The notes under the pieces are model-generated. The model was not told the DNA's origin and did no database searches. It saw nothing but the letters and a program-made list of their open reading frames with translations. A stretch of 62,671 nt of DNA, from the NCBI GenBank assembly GCA_017459985.1, contig JAFUBX010000033.1, forward strand, positions 1 through 62,671. The letters run 5' to 3'. How positions within the stretch are numbered: position 1 is the stretch's first letter; each line of letters opens with the position of its first letter. Source of the DNA: Parasporobacterium sp. (lineage in GTDB: Bacteria; Bacillota; Clostridia; Lachnospirales; Lachnospiraceae). Positions 32,412 through 40,449 of this stretch are shown in pieces. Both the position numbers and the translations under genes were made by a program.

Positions 32412-32909
32412 CTATGACAGCTGTCTGATATACAGCAGGGCATCCTCAGCGGGGTCCCGGTAAAATCGGGGCCTTTTGCCGGTCAGCACAAATCCTTCCT
32501 TCTCATAAAACCGGATCGCCGGGTGGTTGCTCTCCCGGACTTCGAGATTAATGGAAGCGACCCCCCTGCCGGCCGCCATTTCATAAGCGATGTCCAGCAG
32601 CTCGGTGGCGATCCCCATCTGCCGGTAATCCCGATGAACTCCGATGCTGACCAGGTTCCCCTCGTCAGCAGCACAGAGAATCGCCGCATATCCCACCACC
32701 TTCCGGGGGAGGAACTGCGGATCCCTGTCCGGCTTTCCAGAATCGGAAATATAGGGTTCTTCGCTTCTGGCCACCAGAAAGATCATATTACCGGAGTCGG
32801 CGTAATGACCGATACTGGCCTCCGACCAGGGAATCGAGAAAAACTCCTGCTCCAGCCGGGAGATCTGCTCGATATCCTCATAAGCCAGCTCATAATATCC
32901 GATCTTCAT
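32412..32909 (-). CDS. rimI: Ribosomal protein S18 alanine N-acetyltransferase-like GNAT
   Basis: A 165-residue GNAT acetyltransferase. The acetyl-CoA pyrophosphate loop reads GVHRDYRQMGIATELLDIAY, and SINLEVRESNHPAIRFYEKEGF with the catalytic-region Tyr follows. The start overlaps the tsaB stop (ATGA). Its position between tsaB and rnz/tsaD is the standard Firmicute place for rimI. An insertion (SEEPYISDSGKPDRDPQF) around residue 50 is longer than in most members. Confidence 0.88.
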   Translation of the reverse strand: MKIGYYELAYEDIEQISRLEQEFFSIPWSEASIGHYADSGNMIFLVARSEEPYISDSGKPDRDPQFLPRKVVGYAAILCAADEGNLVSIGVHRDYRQMGIATELLDIAYEMAAGRGVASINLEVRESNHPAIRFYEKEGFVLTGKRPRFYRDPAEDALLYIRQLS

Positions 32910-33640
32910 TGCTTTTTTTCCGCTGCTTCCCGCTCGGCCTGGCTCGGTCTCAGATAATCCGGAGCCTCCTCGTCGGGGTCCGTGATCAGTCCTTCAAAAT
33001 AATAAACCATTCCCACAATCCCGACGGAATCCGCCCGCTGCAGATTCAGTTCATCTGGAGCAAGCGCATAGTTGAAGTCCGCCAGTTCGTCAATGGTATT
33101 TTCGTATTTCTCCACCCCGTCTCCCAGAAAGACCACCAGGGGAGGATTGCCGTCCAGACTGGTCAGTTCATTCAGATATTCCATCAGTTCGGTGATGCTG
33201 ATGGCACAGCTGTCCTTGAAAATGGAAAAGTCGATCATCTGATCCGGCCGGATCACGAAGGTGAACACGCCGGTATACACCTGGTCTCTTCTGGCGTCCA
33301 TAATGGGAACGATAATATTGCCGCTTCCCAGGAAATTATAGGCCATGGCATGCAGCGTCGGGACATGGATCAGAGGCTTTTTCAGCGCCATTCCCAGACC
33401 CTTGGCGGTGGCGCTGCCGATCCTAAGTCCCGTGAAGGATCCCGGCCCGCCGCTGACGGCAATGGCATCGATCTCCTCCTTCCGGACCCCGGCCACCATA
33501 AAGGTGCGGGACACCAGCGGCATCAGGGTTTCGGAATGGGTTACCTTAAAGGGGCCCTGCTCCAGAGCGAGGATCTTCCCGTCCTCCAGAATAGCCGCCG
33601 AAGCCTGGGCGCCTGAACTTTCAATTGCTAAGATTTTCAT
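32906..33640 (-). CDS. tsaB: tRNA threonylcarbamoyladenosine biosynthesis protein TsaB
   Basis: A 244-residue inactive ASKHA paralogue of TsaD that forms the platform of the t6A complex. MKILAIESSGAQASAAIL at the start and VSGGPGSFTGLRIGSATAKG are diagnostic. GGAG lies 11 bases before the ATG. The C-terminal part (PDYLRPSQAEREAAEKK) matches the usual end. It overlaps rimI by 4 bp. Confidence 0.94.
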   Translation of the reverse strand: MKILAIESSGAQASAAILEDGKILALEQGPFKVTHSETLMPLVSRTFMVAGVRKEEIDAIAVSGGPGSFTGLRIGSATAKGLGMALKKPLIHVPTLHAMAYNFLGSGNIIVPIMDARRDQVYTGVFTFVIRPDQMIDFSIFKDSCAISITELMEYLNELTSLDGNPPLVVFLGDGVEKYENTIDELADFNYALAPDELNLQRADSVGIVGMVYYFEGLITDPDEEAPDYLRPSQAEREAAEKKQ

Positions 33641-33670
33641 AAACTATCGTACTCCGTATAATTACTGTGA

Positions 33671-34099
33671 TCATTCTCTGTCGTCGATCACGATCTGCCG
33701 GTAATCAAATCCCCGGTCCAGATCCTTGGTAATGGTGACGTGGATCGTCTTCTCCGGTAAAATGTCTTCGATCCGGCTGCCCCACTCGATCAGGCAGACC
33801 CCCTGCCCGTAGGCGTACTCATCAAATCCGATCTCATCCATTTCACTGGAATCCGCGATCCTGTACACATCAAAATGATACAGGGGAAGTCTCCCCTCTT
33901 CATAAACCTGCAGGATCGTAAAGGTCGGGGAACAGACCGGCGTATTAATGGCGAGACCCTTTGCGAATCCCGCCGTAAAAACTGTCTTGCCTGTTCCCAG
34001 ATCGCCGTCCAGACTGTACACATCTCCGGGCGATGCGATACTGCCCAGCTTATAACCCAGTGAGTATGTATCTTTCTCACTTTCTGATTCAAATATCAT
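33671..34099 (-). CDS. tsaE: tRNA threonylcarbamoyladenosine biosynthesis ATPase TsaE
   Basis: A 142-residue P-loop ATPase of the t6A pathway. The start at 34099 (MIFESESEKDTYSLGYKLGS) is set by GGAGGACACT. Walker A reads DLGTGKTVFTAGFA, followed by SPTFTILQVYE and LYHFDVYRI, all typical. It sits 20 bp after hom and 30 bp before tsaB. Confidence 0.94.
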   Translation of the reverse strand: MIFESESEKDTYSLGYKLGSIASPGDVYSLDGDLGTGKTVFTAGFAKGLAINTPVCSPTFTILQVYEEGRLPLYHFDVYRIADSSEMDEIGFDEYAYGQGVCLIEWGSRIEDILPEKTIHVTITKDLDRGFDYRQIVIDDRE

Positions 34100-34119
34100 A
34101 GTGTCCTCCAAGACAGATT

Positions 34120-35298
34120 CTATCTGAGCTTCATGAAAACTGCCTGCGGCAGCTCCTCCATCTGCTTTCCTGTTAACGGACCGGTCAGATAGACCCTGTA
34201 CTGCGGATATTCGTTAAGAGACAGCTCCCGGCTGCAGGCAAAGGGCATCGCGGCCTCCTTCGGAAGCCGGACATAGTATTCCGACTCCGCCTCCAGAATA
34301 TCTCCCAGCTCCATCTTCTCCGGATCCATGGGGATCGGGATATGTTCCTCCAGATGTCTGGCCTCCACGATAATATCCGATACCACAGCGGAGGCGGTGG
34401 GCAGTGATCCGGCGCCGGCGCCGTAGAACATCACATCTCCCAGCATATTGCCCCTGACCAGAATCGCATTCATGACATCATCCACGCTGTACAGGGGATG
34501 CTCCGGTCCGATCATGGCCGGTGCCACTTCCGCATAGACCTTTCCGTTCTGGCGGAAACTGGATCCAAAGAGCTTGATCTTCCTGCCCAGTGCTTTGGCA
34601 AAAGCAATGTCGGCTTCCTCCACCCCGGTGATCCCGGTGCAGCGGATATCTTCGAAATCCACGAACCGTCCCAGAACCAGAGAGGTGAGAATCGCGATCT
34701 TCCGGCAGGGATCATGACCTTCGATGTCCGCCGTGGGATCCGCTTCCGCATAGCCCAGCGCCTGGGCTTCCTTCAGAGTCGGTTCAAAGGCGCTTCCCTC
34801 CTGATACATCTTGGTCAGAATGAAATTGGTGGTTCCATTCAGGATGCCCGTGATCTCTTCGATCTCATCTGCGGTGATACAGCGCAGCAGGGGGCGGATG
34901 ATCGGGATCCCGCCTCCCACGGATGCTTCAAACATGAAGCTGACCCGGTTCTCCTGCGCGATCCGCAGAAGCTCCGGTCCGTAGGCTGCCACCAGCGCCT
35001 TGTTGGAGGTGACCACATGTTTTCCGAGTTCCAGGGACTTTCTGACAAATTTGTAGGCAGCCCCTGTTCCTCCCATGACTTCCACCACAATATCCACCGT
35101 ATCATCTTCGGCGATCTCTTCAAAATCATGGGTCAGAATCTCTTCGATGGGAGATCCCGGGAACTCCCTCAGATCCAGAACATGGGTCACCCGGATCTCA
35201 TCTCCCGCATGTTTCTTTACGATCTCTTTATTCCGGGACAGCACTTCCACAACTCCTGAGCCGATGGTGCCGTATCCTAAAACTGCTACATTAATCAT
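34120..35298 (-). CDS. hom: Homoserine dehydrogenase
   Basis: A 392-residue NAD(P)-dependent enzyme that reduces aspartate semialdehyde to homoserine for threonine and methionine synthesis. The Rossmann loop VAVLGYGTIGSGVVEVL, VTSNKALVA, GILNGTTNFILTKM and the catalytic EADPTADIEGHDPCRKIAIL region are intact. The C-terminal part is short, so the regulatory ACT domain found in longer (about 430-residue) enzymes seems missing or reduced. This could mean weak threonine feedback. It is placed between prfB and tsaE, without thrB or thrC. Confidence 0.93.
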   Translation of the reverse strand: MINVAVLGYGTIGSGVVEVLSRNKEIVKKHAGDEIRVTHVLDLREFPGSPIEEILTHDFEEIAEDDTVDIVVEVMGGTGAAYKFVRKSLELGKHVVTSNKALVAAYGPELLRIAQENRVSFMFEASVGGGIPIIRPLLRCITADEIEEITGILNGTTNFILTKMYQEGSAFEPTLKEAQALGYAEADPTADIEGHDPCRKIAILTSLVLGRFVDFEDIRCTGITGVEEADIAFAKALGRKIKLFGSSFRQNGKVYAEVAPAMIGPEHPLYSVDDVMNAILVRGNMLGDVMFYGAGAGSLPTASAVVSDIIVEARHLEEHIPIPMDPEKMELGDILEAESEYYVRLPKEAAMPFACSRELSLNEYPQYRVYLTGPLTGKQMEELPQAVFMKLR

Positions 35299-35312
35299 CC
35301 CTGTTCCTCACT

Positions 35313-36416
35313 TTATTTCGCTATAAACTTCAGGTATTCATTCATGAATACGTCAATGTCCCCATCCAGGACGGCATTGACATTGCCTACTTCACAGTTG
35401 GTCCGGTGATCCTTCACCAGCGTGTAGGGCTGCATGACATAGGATCTGATCTGGTTGCCCCAGCCGATCTCTGTCACATCCCCGCGGATATCCGCCAGGT
35501 TCTTCGCCTGCTCCTCCTTCTTCAGCAGATAAAGTCTGGACTTCAGCATCTGCATGGCCTTATCCTTGTTCTGGAACTGGCTTCTTTCATTCTGGCACTG
35601 CACCACGATCCCGGTGGGGATATGGGTGATCCGGATGGCGGAGGAGGTCTTGTTGATATGCTGTCCGCCGGCGCCGGAGGACCGATAGGTATCGATCCGG
35701 ATATCCTCGTCGGCAACTTCCACATCCAGGTTTTCCTCGATATCCGGCATCACATCGCAGCTGACGAAGGAGGTCTGCCGCTTGCCTGCCGCATTGAAGG
35801 GGGAGATCCGCACCAGCCGGTGTACCCCCCGCTCGGATTTCAGATATCCGTAAGCATTCAGTCCGGAAATCTGTACCGTCACGGACTTGATTCCGGCTTC
35901 GTCTCCGTCCAGATAGTCCAGGACTTCGATGGAATATTTGTGCCGTTCCGCCCACCGGGTATACATCCGGTACAGCATTCCGGCCCAGTCGCAGCTCTCG
36001 GTGCCGCCGGCACCGGCATGAAGGGTCAGGATCGCATCCATATGATCGAACTCGCCGGACAGCAGAGTCGATACTTTATAATCGTTGATATTCTTTGTAA
36101 AGGAGGCAAATTCCGACTCGATCTCCGCTTCCAGATCTCCGTCGTTTTCCTCAATTGCCATATCGATCAGGGTGGCCAGGTCCTCGTACTGGATCTTCAG
36201 CTTATCAAAGCTGTTCAGTTCCTCCTTCAGGGCCTTCATCTCTTTCATGAGACCTCCGGACTTCTCTCCGTCCGTCCAGAAATCCGGGTCATTCATCTGC
36301 TCCTCGATCTGCGCGATCCGGGTGCTTTTTTCTTCTCTTCCCAAGGCGCTTTCCAGATCCTGCATCTGAGGGGCATACTGCTGCAGATCATATTTATACT
36401 GATCTAATAAAACCAT
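35313..36416 (-). CDS. prfB: Peptide chain release factor 2
   Basis: A 367-residue class I release factor for UAA and UGA. The start at 36416 (MVLLDQYKYDLQQYAPQMQD) follows AAAGGAGAACAG. The SPF anticodon-like tripeptide is in VRISPFNAAGKRQTSF and the catalytic GGQ in SSGAGGQHINKTSSAI. The frame is continuous through the region near codon 25 (ESALGREEKSTRIAQ), where many prfB genes have an in-frame UGA and programmed +1 frameshift; this gene lacks it. It lies 29 bp after secA. Confidence 0.96.
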   Translation of the reverse strand: MVLLDQYKYDLQQYAPQMQDLESALGREEKSTRIAQIEEQMNDPDFWTDGEKSGGLMKEMKALKEELNSFDKLKIQYEDLATLIDMAIEENDGDLEAEIESEFASFTKNINDYKVSTLLSGEFDHMDAILTLHAGAGGTESCDWAGMLYRMYTRWAERHKYSIEVLDYLDGDEAGIKSVTVQISGLNAYGYLKSERGVHRLVRISPFNAAGKRQTSFVSCDVMPDIEENLDVEVADEDIRIDTYRSSGAGGQHINKTSSAIRITHIPTGIVVQCQNERSQFQNKDKAMQMLKSRLYLLKKEEQAKNLADIRGDVTEIGWGNQIRSYVMQPYTLVKDHRTNCEVGNVNAVLDGDIDVFMNEYLKFIAK

Positions 36417-36445
36417 TCTGTTCTCCTTTATGGGCCCGCTGCGGA

Positions 36446-39160
36446 TCAGGACTTGCGTCCGCAGCACTGTTTGTATTTCTTACCGCTTCCGCAGGGGCAG
36501 GGATCATTCGGATAGACCTTATCTGTATCCCGCTTTTTCGGCGCCTTGCTCAGGGAATCATCCTTATTGGTTGCAAGGGGTTTGGCCACCTGTTCCCGTT
36601 CCACCTTCTGCTCGATCCGGATGCTGAACATGGTCCGTACGGTGTCTTCCTGGATCCCGGCGATCATGTCGTCGAACATCTCAAATCCCTGCATTTTGTA
36701 CTCTACCAAAGGATCTTTCTGTCCGTAGGCGGCAAGGCCGATCCCCTGACGCAGCTGATCCATATCATCGATGTGATTCATCCAGTGCCGGTCAATGACT
36801 CTCAGCAGAACCACACGTTCCACTTCCCGCAGATGCTCTTCTGCCGGGAATTCCGCTTCCTTCTTTTCATACAGCTGATGGCTGTATTCGATCATTTCCT
36901 GATTGAAATCGGATTTGCTGTAGGAACCGCCTGCTTCCACCAGATGTGGAAGTCTTACGATCACCTGCGGCACCGGAGCATTGCTGTCCGGATTGAGAGC
37001 CCGCTGCATTGCGATCTCGGCCTGTTTTTTCGCGGCTTCTTTCTTAATCCGTTCCTCTGCTTCCTTCGCCTCAGGCGTTCCGGCGATCTCCACCGGGCCG
37101 GAGGTATGGAAGATCGGCAGATACATCTCGTTGAATCCCAGCATATCCCACTCGGTGGCTGCGGTTCCATCCACAATGGCGGCGCCGACAAACCGTTCCA
37201 CATCCGCATCGATCATCTCGTAAATGGACTTGCGCATGGATTCGCCGTTCAGCACCCGGTCACGCTCTGCGTAAATCAGCTCTCTCTGCTCGTTCATGAC
37301 CTGGTCATACTCCAGCAGATTCTTTCTGATACCGAAGTTGTTGTTTTCGATCTTGGTCTGGGCACGCTCGATGGCATTGGAAAGCATCTTATGCTGAATC
37401 TCTTCGCCATCTGCCACGCCCAGAGTATTAAAGACGCTCATCAGCCGTTCGGAACCGAACAGTCTCATCAGGTCATCCTCCAGAGAGATGTAGAACTTGG
37501 ATTCGCCGGGATCGCCCTGTCTTCCGCTTCGGCCGCGGAGCTGGTTGTCGATCCGGCGGGACTCGTGCCGTTCCGTTCCGATAATCTTCAGACCACCGGC
37601 AGCCTTGGCCTCCGGATCCAGCTTGATATCGGTACCACGACCGGCCATGTTGGTGGCGATGGTAACAGCGCCGTGCTGACCTGCCTCGGCTACGATCTGG
37701 GCTTCCATCTCATGGAACTTGGCGTTCAGTACGTTATGCTTGATGCCCTTTTTCTTCAGCATATTGGACAGCAGTTCGGAGGTCTCGATGGTAATGGTGC
37801 CTACAAGGACCGGCTGGCCTTTGGCATGGGCTTCCACGATGGAATTGATAACGGCCTGGAATTTCTCTTTCTTGGTCTTATAAACCGCATCCTCCAGATC
37901 CTTCCGGATAACCGGAACGTTGGTGGGGATCTCCACAACATCCATGCCGTAAATGTTCTGGAACTCGTTCTCTTCTGTCTTGGCTGTACCGGTCATGCCG
38001 GCTTTCTTTTTATATTTGTTGAAGAAATTCTGGAAGGTGATGGTGGCAAGGGTCTTGCTTTCCCGTTTGACCTTCACGTGCTCCTTTGCTTCAATGGCCT
38101 GATGCAGGCCGTCGGAATACCGTCTTCCCGGCATGATACGTCCGGTGAACTCGTCTACAATCAGAATCTGGTCATCCTTCACCACGTACTGCTGATCCCG
38201 GAACATCAGGTTGTGGGCCCGCAGCGCAAGGATAATGTGATGCTGGATCTCCAGATTCTCCGGATCCGCCAGGTTGTCGATCTTGAAGAATTCTTCCACC
38301 TTCCTGACGCCTTCTGCTGTCAGGTTTACAACCTTCTCCTTCTCATTGACAACGAAATCCCCGGATTCCTGAGCATCTTCATGCATAATGAGATCCATCT
38401 TTGACAATTCGGTGGCTTCGCCCTTTACCAGCTGCTTTGCCAGGATATCCGCCAGTTCATAGAGCTTGGTGGATTTGGCGGACTGTCCGCTGATGATCAG
38501 AGGGGTCCTGGCTTCATCAATCAGTACGGAGTCAACCTCGTCCACGATAGCATAGATCAGGCCTCTCTGTACCTGCTTCTCCTTATGGACCACCATGTTG
38601 TCTCTCAGATAATCGAATCCCAGTTCGTTGTTGGTAATATAGGTGATATCGCAGTTATATGCAGCCTGCCGTTCCTCCGTGCTCATGGAGTTCAGCACGC
38701 AGCCCACCGTCAGTCCCAGAAACCGGTGAACCTGTCCCATCCATTCCGCGTCACGGTTAGCCAGATAATCATTGACCGTCACGATATGCACACCCTGCCC
38801 GGTCAGGGCATTCAGATATGCAGGCAGAAGACAGGTCTGGGTCTTGCCTTCTCCAGTCTTCATTTCCGCGATCCGGCCCTGATGCAGTACAATGCCGCCC
38901 ATGATCTGCACCGGATAATGCTCGGTCTGAAGGACTCGTCTTGTGGCTTCTCTCACCACCGCATAGGCCTCTACCAGAAGATCATCCAGAGTTTCCCCGT
39001 TCTGGTATCTCTGTTTGAATTCCCCGGTCTTCTCCCGGAGCTGCTCATCCGACATCTTCTCCATCTGCGGCTTCAGGGCGAGGATTTTATCCACTAACGG
39101 CTTGATTCTTTTTATTTCCCTGGAGGAACTGTCTCCGAAAACTTTTGATAAAATGCTCAT
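36446..39160 (-). CDS. secA: Preprotein translocase ATPase SecA
   Basis: A 904-residue motor of the Sec pathway. Walker A is MKTGEGKT (100-107); [19 protein letters not shown] is the DEAD-like box; [12 protein letters not shown] and [15 protein letters not shown] are late helicase motifs. The protein ends in a zinc-binding SEC-C tail, [15 protein letters not shown]. It is some 50 residues longer than typical clostridial SecA, owing to a Lys/Glu/Ala-rich insertion before the helical scaffold (residues roughly 680-735). It heads the long operon down to ldh and has its own promoter and leader hairpin upstream. Confidence 0.97.
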   Translation of the reverse strand: MSILSKVFGDSSSREIKRIKPLVDKILALKPQMEKMSDEQLREKTGEFKQRYQNGETLDDLLVEAYAVVREATRRVLQTEHYPVQIMGGIVLHQGRIAEMKTGEGKTQTCLLPAYLNALTGQGVHIVTVNDYLANRDAEWMGQVHRFLGLTVGCVLNSMSTEERQAAYNCDITYITNNELGFDYLRDNMVVHKEKQVQRGLIYAIVDEVDSVLIDEARTPLIISGQSAKSTKLYELADILAKQLVKGEATELSKMDLIMHEDAQESGDFVVNEKEKVVNLTAEGVRKVEEFFKIDNLADPENLEIQHHIILALRAHNLMFRDQQYVVKDDQILIVDEFTGRIMPGRRYSDGLHQAIEAKEHVKVKRESKTLATITFQNFFNKYKKKAGMTGTAKTEENEFQNIYGMDVVEIPTNVPVIRKDLEDAVYKTKKEKFQAVINSIVEAHAKGQPVLVGTITIETSELLSNMLKKKGIKHNVLNAKFHEMEAQIVAEAGQHGAVTIATNMAGRGTDIKLDPEAKAAGGLKIIGTERHESRRIDNQLRGRSGRQGDPGESKFYISLEDDLMRLFGSERLMSVFNTLGVADGEEIQHKMLSNAIERAQTKIENNNFGIRKNLLEYDQVMNEQRELIYAERDRVLNGESMRKSIYEMIDADVERFVGAAIVDGTAATEWDMLGFNEMYLPIFHTSGPVEIAGTPEAKEAEERIKKEAAKKQAEIAMQRALNPDSNAPVPQVIVRLPHLVEAGGSYSKSDFNQEMIEYSHQLYEKKEAEFPAEEHLREVERVVLLRVIDRHWMNHIDDMDQLRQGIGLAAYGQKDPLVEYKMQGFEMFDDMIAGIQEDTVRTMFSIRIEQKVEREQVAKPLATNKDDSLSKAPKKRDTDKVYPNDPCPCGSGKKYKQCCGRKS

Positions 39161-39210
39161 TCAATTCTCCTATCCTGTTTGCCTGGATCCTGTTTATTAA
39201 ACTACTTTTA

Positions 39211-39238
39211 CAGAGCGAAAAGTAAATTTCTCGCTCTG
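39211..39238 (-). other. secA leader hairpin
   Basis: CAGAGCGAGAAA / TTTTCGCTCTG forms a stem in the secA 5' leader, between the promoter at 39265-39293 and the start codon. SecA synthesis is secretion-regulated in E. coli through secM; no such peptide is seen here, but the hairpin could have a control role. Confidence 0.45.
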
Positions 39239-39264
39239 CAGACTCTTTCATATTCAATTGTATA

Positions 39265-39293
39265 ATTATATTTTATTCGTTCTTCTTGTGCAA
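39265..39293 (-). promoter_or_regulatory. secA operon promoter
   Basis: On the minus strand TTGCAC, 17 bases, TATAAT, about 105 bp upstream of the secA start. This is a strong vegetative promoter. Confidence 0.8.
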
Positions 39294-39313
39294 CTATAAA
39301 ATAAGAATAAAAG

Positions 39314-39341
39314 GGATCGGAACCCTCTGAGGTTCCGATCC
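39314..39341 (-). terminator. hpf terminator
   Basis: A perfect 11-bp stem, GGATCGGAACC / GGTTCCGATCC, followed on the minus strand by CTTTTATTCTTATTTT. It ends the hpf transcript just before the secA promoter. Confidence 0.88.
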
Positions 39342-39370
39342 GCTGAACCTGTCTGTGCAGGCGATTTATA

Positions 39371-39904
39371 TCAATATTCCGGTTCAATAATACCGTAGGT
39401 GTCGTTCTTACGCTTGTATACCACATTGACCTCATCGGTCTCTGCATTGGTAAATACAAAGAAATCATGTCCCAGCAGATCCATCTGCATGCAGGCCTCT
39501 TCCGGATCCATCGGCTTGAAGGCGAAATGTTTTCTCTTCACGATCTTGACTTCGGACTCATCTTCCACAGACTCGGGATCCATATATTCATCTGCAAATT
39601 CCGCACCGGCAGTCTGATAACGGTCAATGATCTTTCTGCGATACTTCTTGAGCTGGACCTCGATGGCCCGGACTGCCAGGTCGATGGAAACATACATGTC
39701 GGAATTCTCACTCTCAGCCCGGATCACATTGCCTTTCACCGGAATGGTGATCTCAACCTTCTGACGGCTCTTCTCCATGCTCATGGTGACCTGCGCCACC
39801 ACATCCGGAGCAAAATATCTGCCGAGCTTCGTGATCTTCTCTTCTGCCGCAGTCTTGATGCTTTCTGTGATTTCAAGGTTCCTGCCTGATATATTACACT
39901 TCAT
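39371..39904 (-). CDS. hpf: Ribosome hibernation promoting factor, long form
   Basis: A 177-residue long HPF that pairs 70S ribosomes into inactive 100S dimers in slow growth. The start at 39904 (MKCNISGRNLEITESIKTAA) follows AAAGGGGTGTGAAATAC. Residues 1-100 are the S30AE domain; the C-terminal dimerisation domain has KPMDPEEACMQMDLLGHDFF and ending VVYKRKNDTYGIIEPEY. It has its own promoter and terminator, and the neighbour secA is the common Firmicute arrangement. Confidence 0.95.
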   Translation of the reverse strand: MKCNISGRNLEITESIKTAAEEKITKLGRYFAPDVVAQVTMSMEKSRQKVEITIPVKGNVIRAESENSDMYVSIDLAVRAIEVQLKKYRRKIIDRYQTAGAEFADEYMDPESVEDESEVKIVKRKHFAFKPMDPEEACMQMDLLGHDFFVFTNAETDEVNVVYKRKNDTYGIIEPEY

Positions 39905-39939
39905 GTATTTCACACCCCTTTCATACATTGAATGTTATT

Positions 39940-39968
39940 ATATTATCACAGAATTGTTCTGATATCAA
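39940..39968 (-). promoter_or_regulatory. hpf promoter
   Basis: On the minus strand TTGATA, 17 bases, TAATAT. The spacer holds an imperfect palindrome, ATCAGAA-CAA-TTCTGTGAT, that could bind a stress or stationary-phase regulator. Confidence 0.6.
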
Positions 39969-40073
39969 TGCATGGCTGACCGGCAGATAGCGGCGGGTGA
40001 CGCCGAATCACGGAAGGGACGTAATGGTGAATGGCAGCAACGTACGCAATGCTCGATGTTTTTGACAACCGCT

Positions 40074-40260
40074 GACGAAAAATTGCAGCAATGCGTGAGA
40101 TTTTCGGCATACTTGCCGAAAAGTTGCAGTATTGCGGTAAAATCTGCCGTAAAACTGCAGTATTGCGGTAAAATCAGTGCCTTCTGCCGAAAAGTTGCAG
40201 CAATGCGTGAGATTTTCGGCAGGTCATGCCGAAAAATTGCAGCATTGCGGTAAATCCGGG
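40074..40260. repeat. Irregular tandem repeat (31-42 bp units), five copies
   Basis: Units start at 40074, 40115, 40146, 40186 and 40228 with GCCGAAAAGTTGCAG or a variant, followed by AATGCGTGAGATTTTCGGC or TATTGCGGTAAAATC. GCCGAAAA and TTTTCGGC form hairpins within units 1 and 4. The array fills the 520-bp gap between hpf and the NlpC/P60 gene. No protein in either frame has a start site. Confidence 0.75.
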
Positions 40261-40305
40261 CTTGACTCCAGCCGGCAGCTGGTTTTCGCCGGATGCAACG
40301 GATCA

Positions 40306-40358
40306 GCGAAAGTGAAGGCAGTGAAAGTGATGGCAGCGAAAGTGTAGGCAGCGAAAAA
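40306..40358. repeat. 15-bp tandem repeat
   Basis: Three full copies of GYGAAAGTGWWGGCA (40306, 40321, 40336) and a partial fourth run straight into the NlpC/P60 terminator. Confidence 0.75.
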
Positions 40359-40394
40359 GAGACAGGATGCAGATTCTGCACGCTGTCTCTTTCT
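40352..40394 (-). terminator. Terminator of the NlpC/P60 gene
   Basis: AAAGAGACAG (40356-40365) pairs with CTGTCTCTTT (40383-40392) with an inner ATGCAGA/TCTGCA arm. The minus strand continues CTCTTTTTCG. It lies about 60 bp past the stop. Confidence 0.85.
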
Positions 40395-40449
40395 AATGAC
40401 TTTAGCCGCTGGGAAGCAACTTCTGGTCAGATCGGATCACATCCGATGT

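Noticed and set aside
30392-36416. Reading the t6A genes with secA as a special functional module
   Set aside because: Close packing of housekeeping genes such as tsaE-tsaB-rimI-tsaD is ordinary in Firmicutes.
39965-40381. Minus-strand frame of 138 codons over the repeat region
   Set aside because: It consists only of repeat-encoded sequence and has no RBS.
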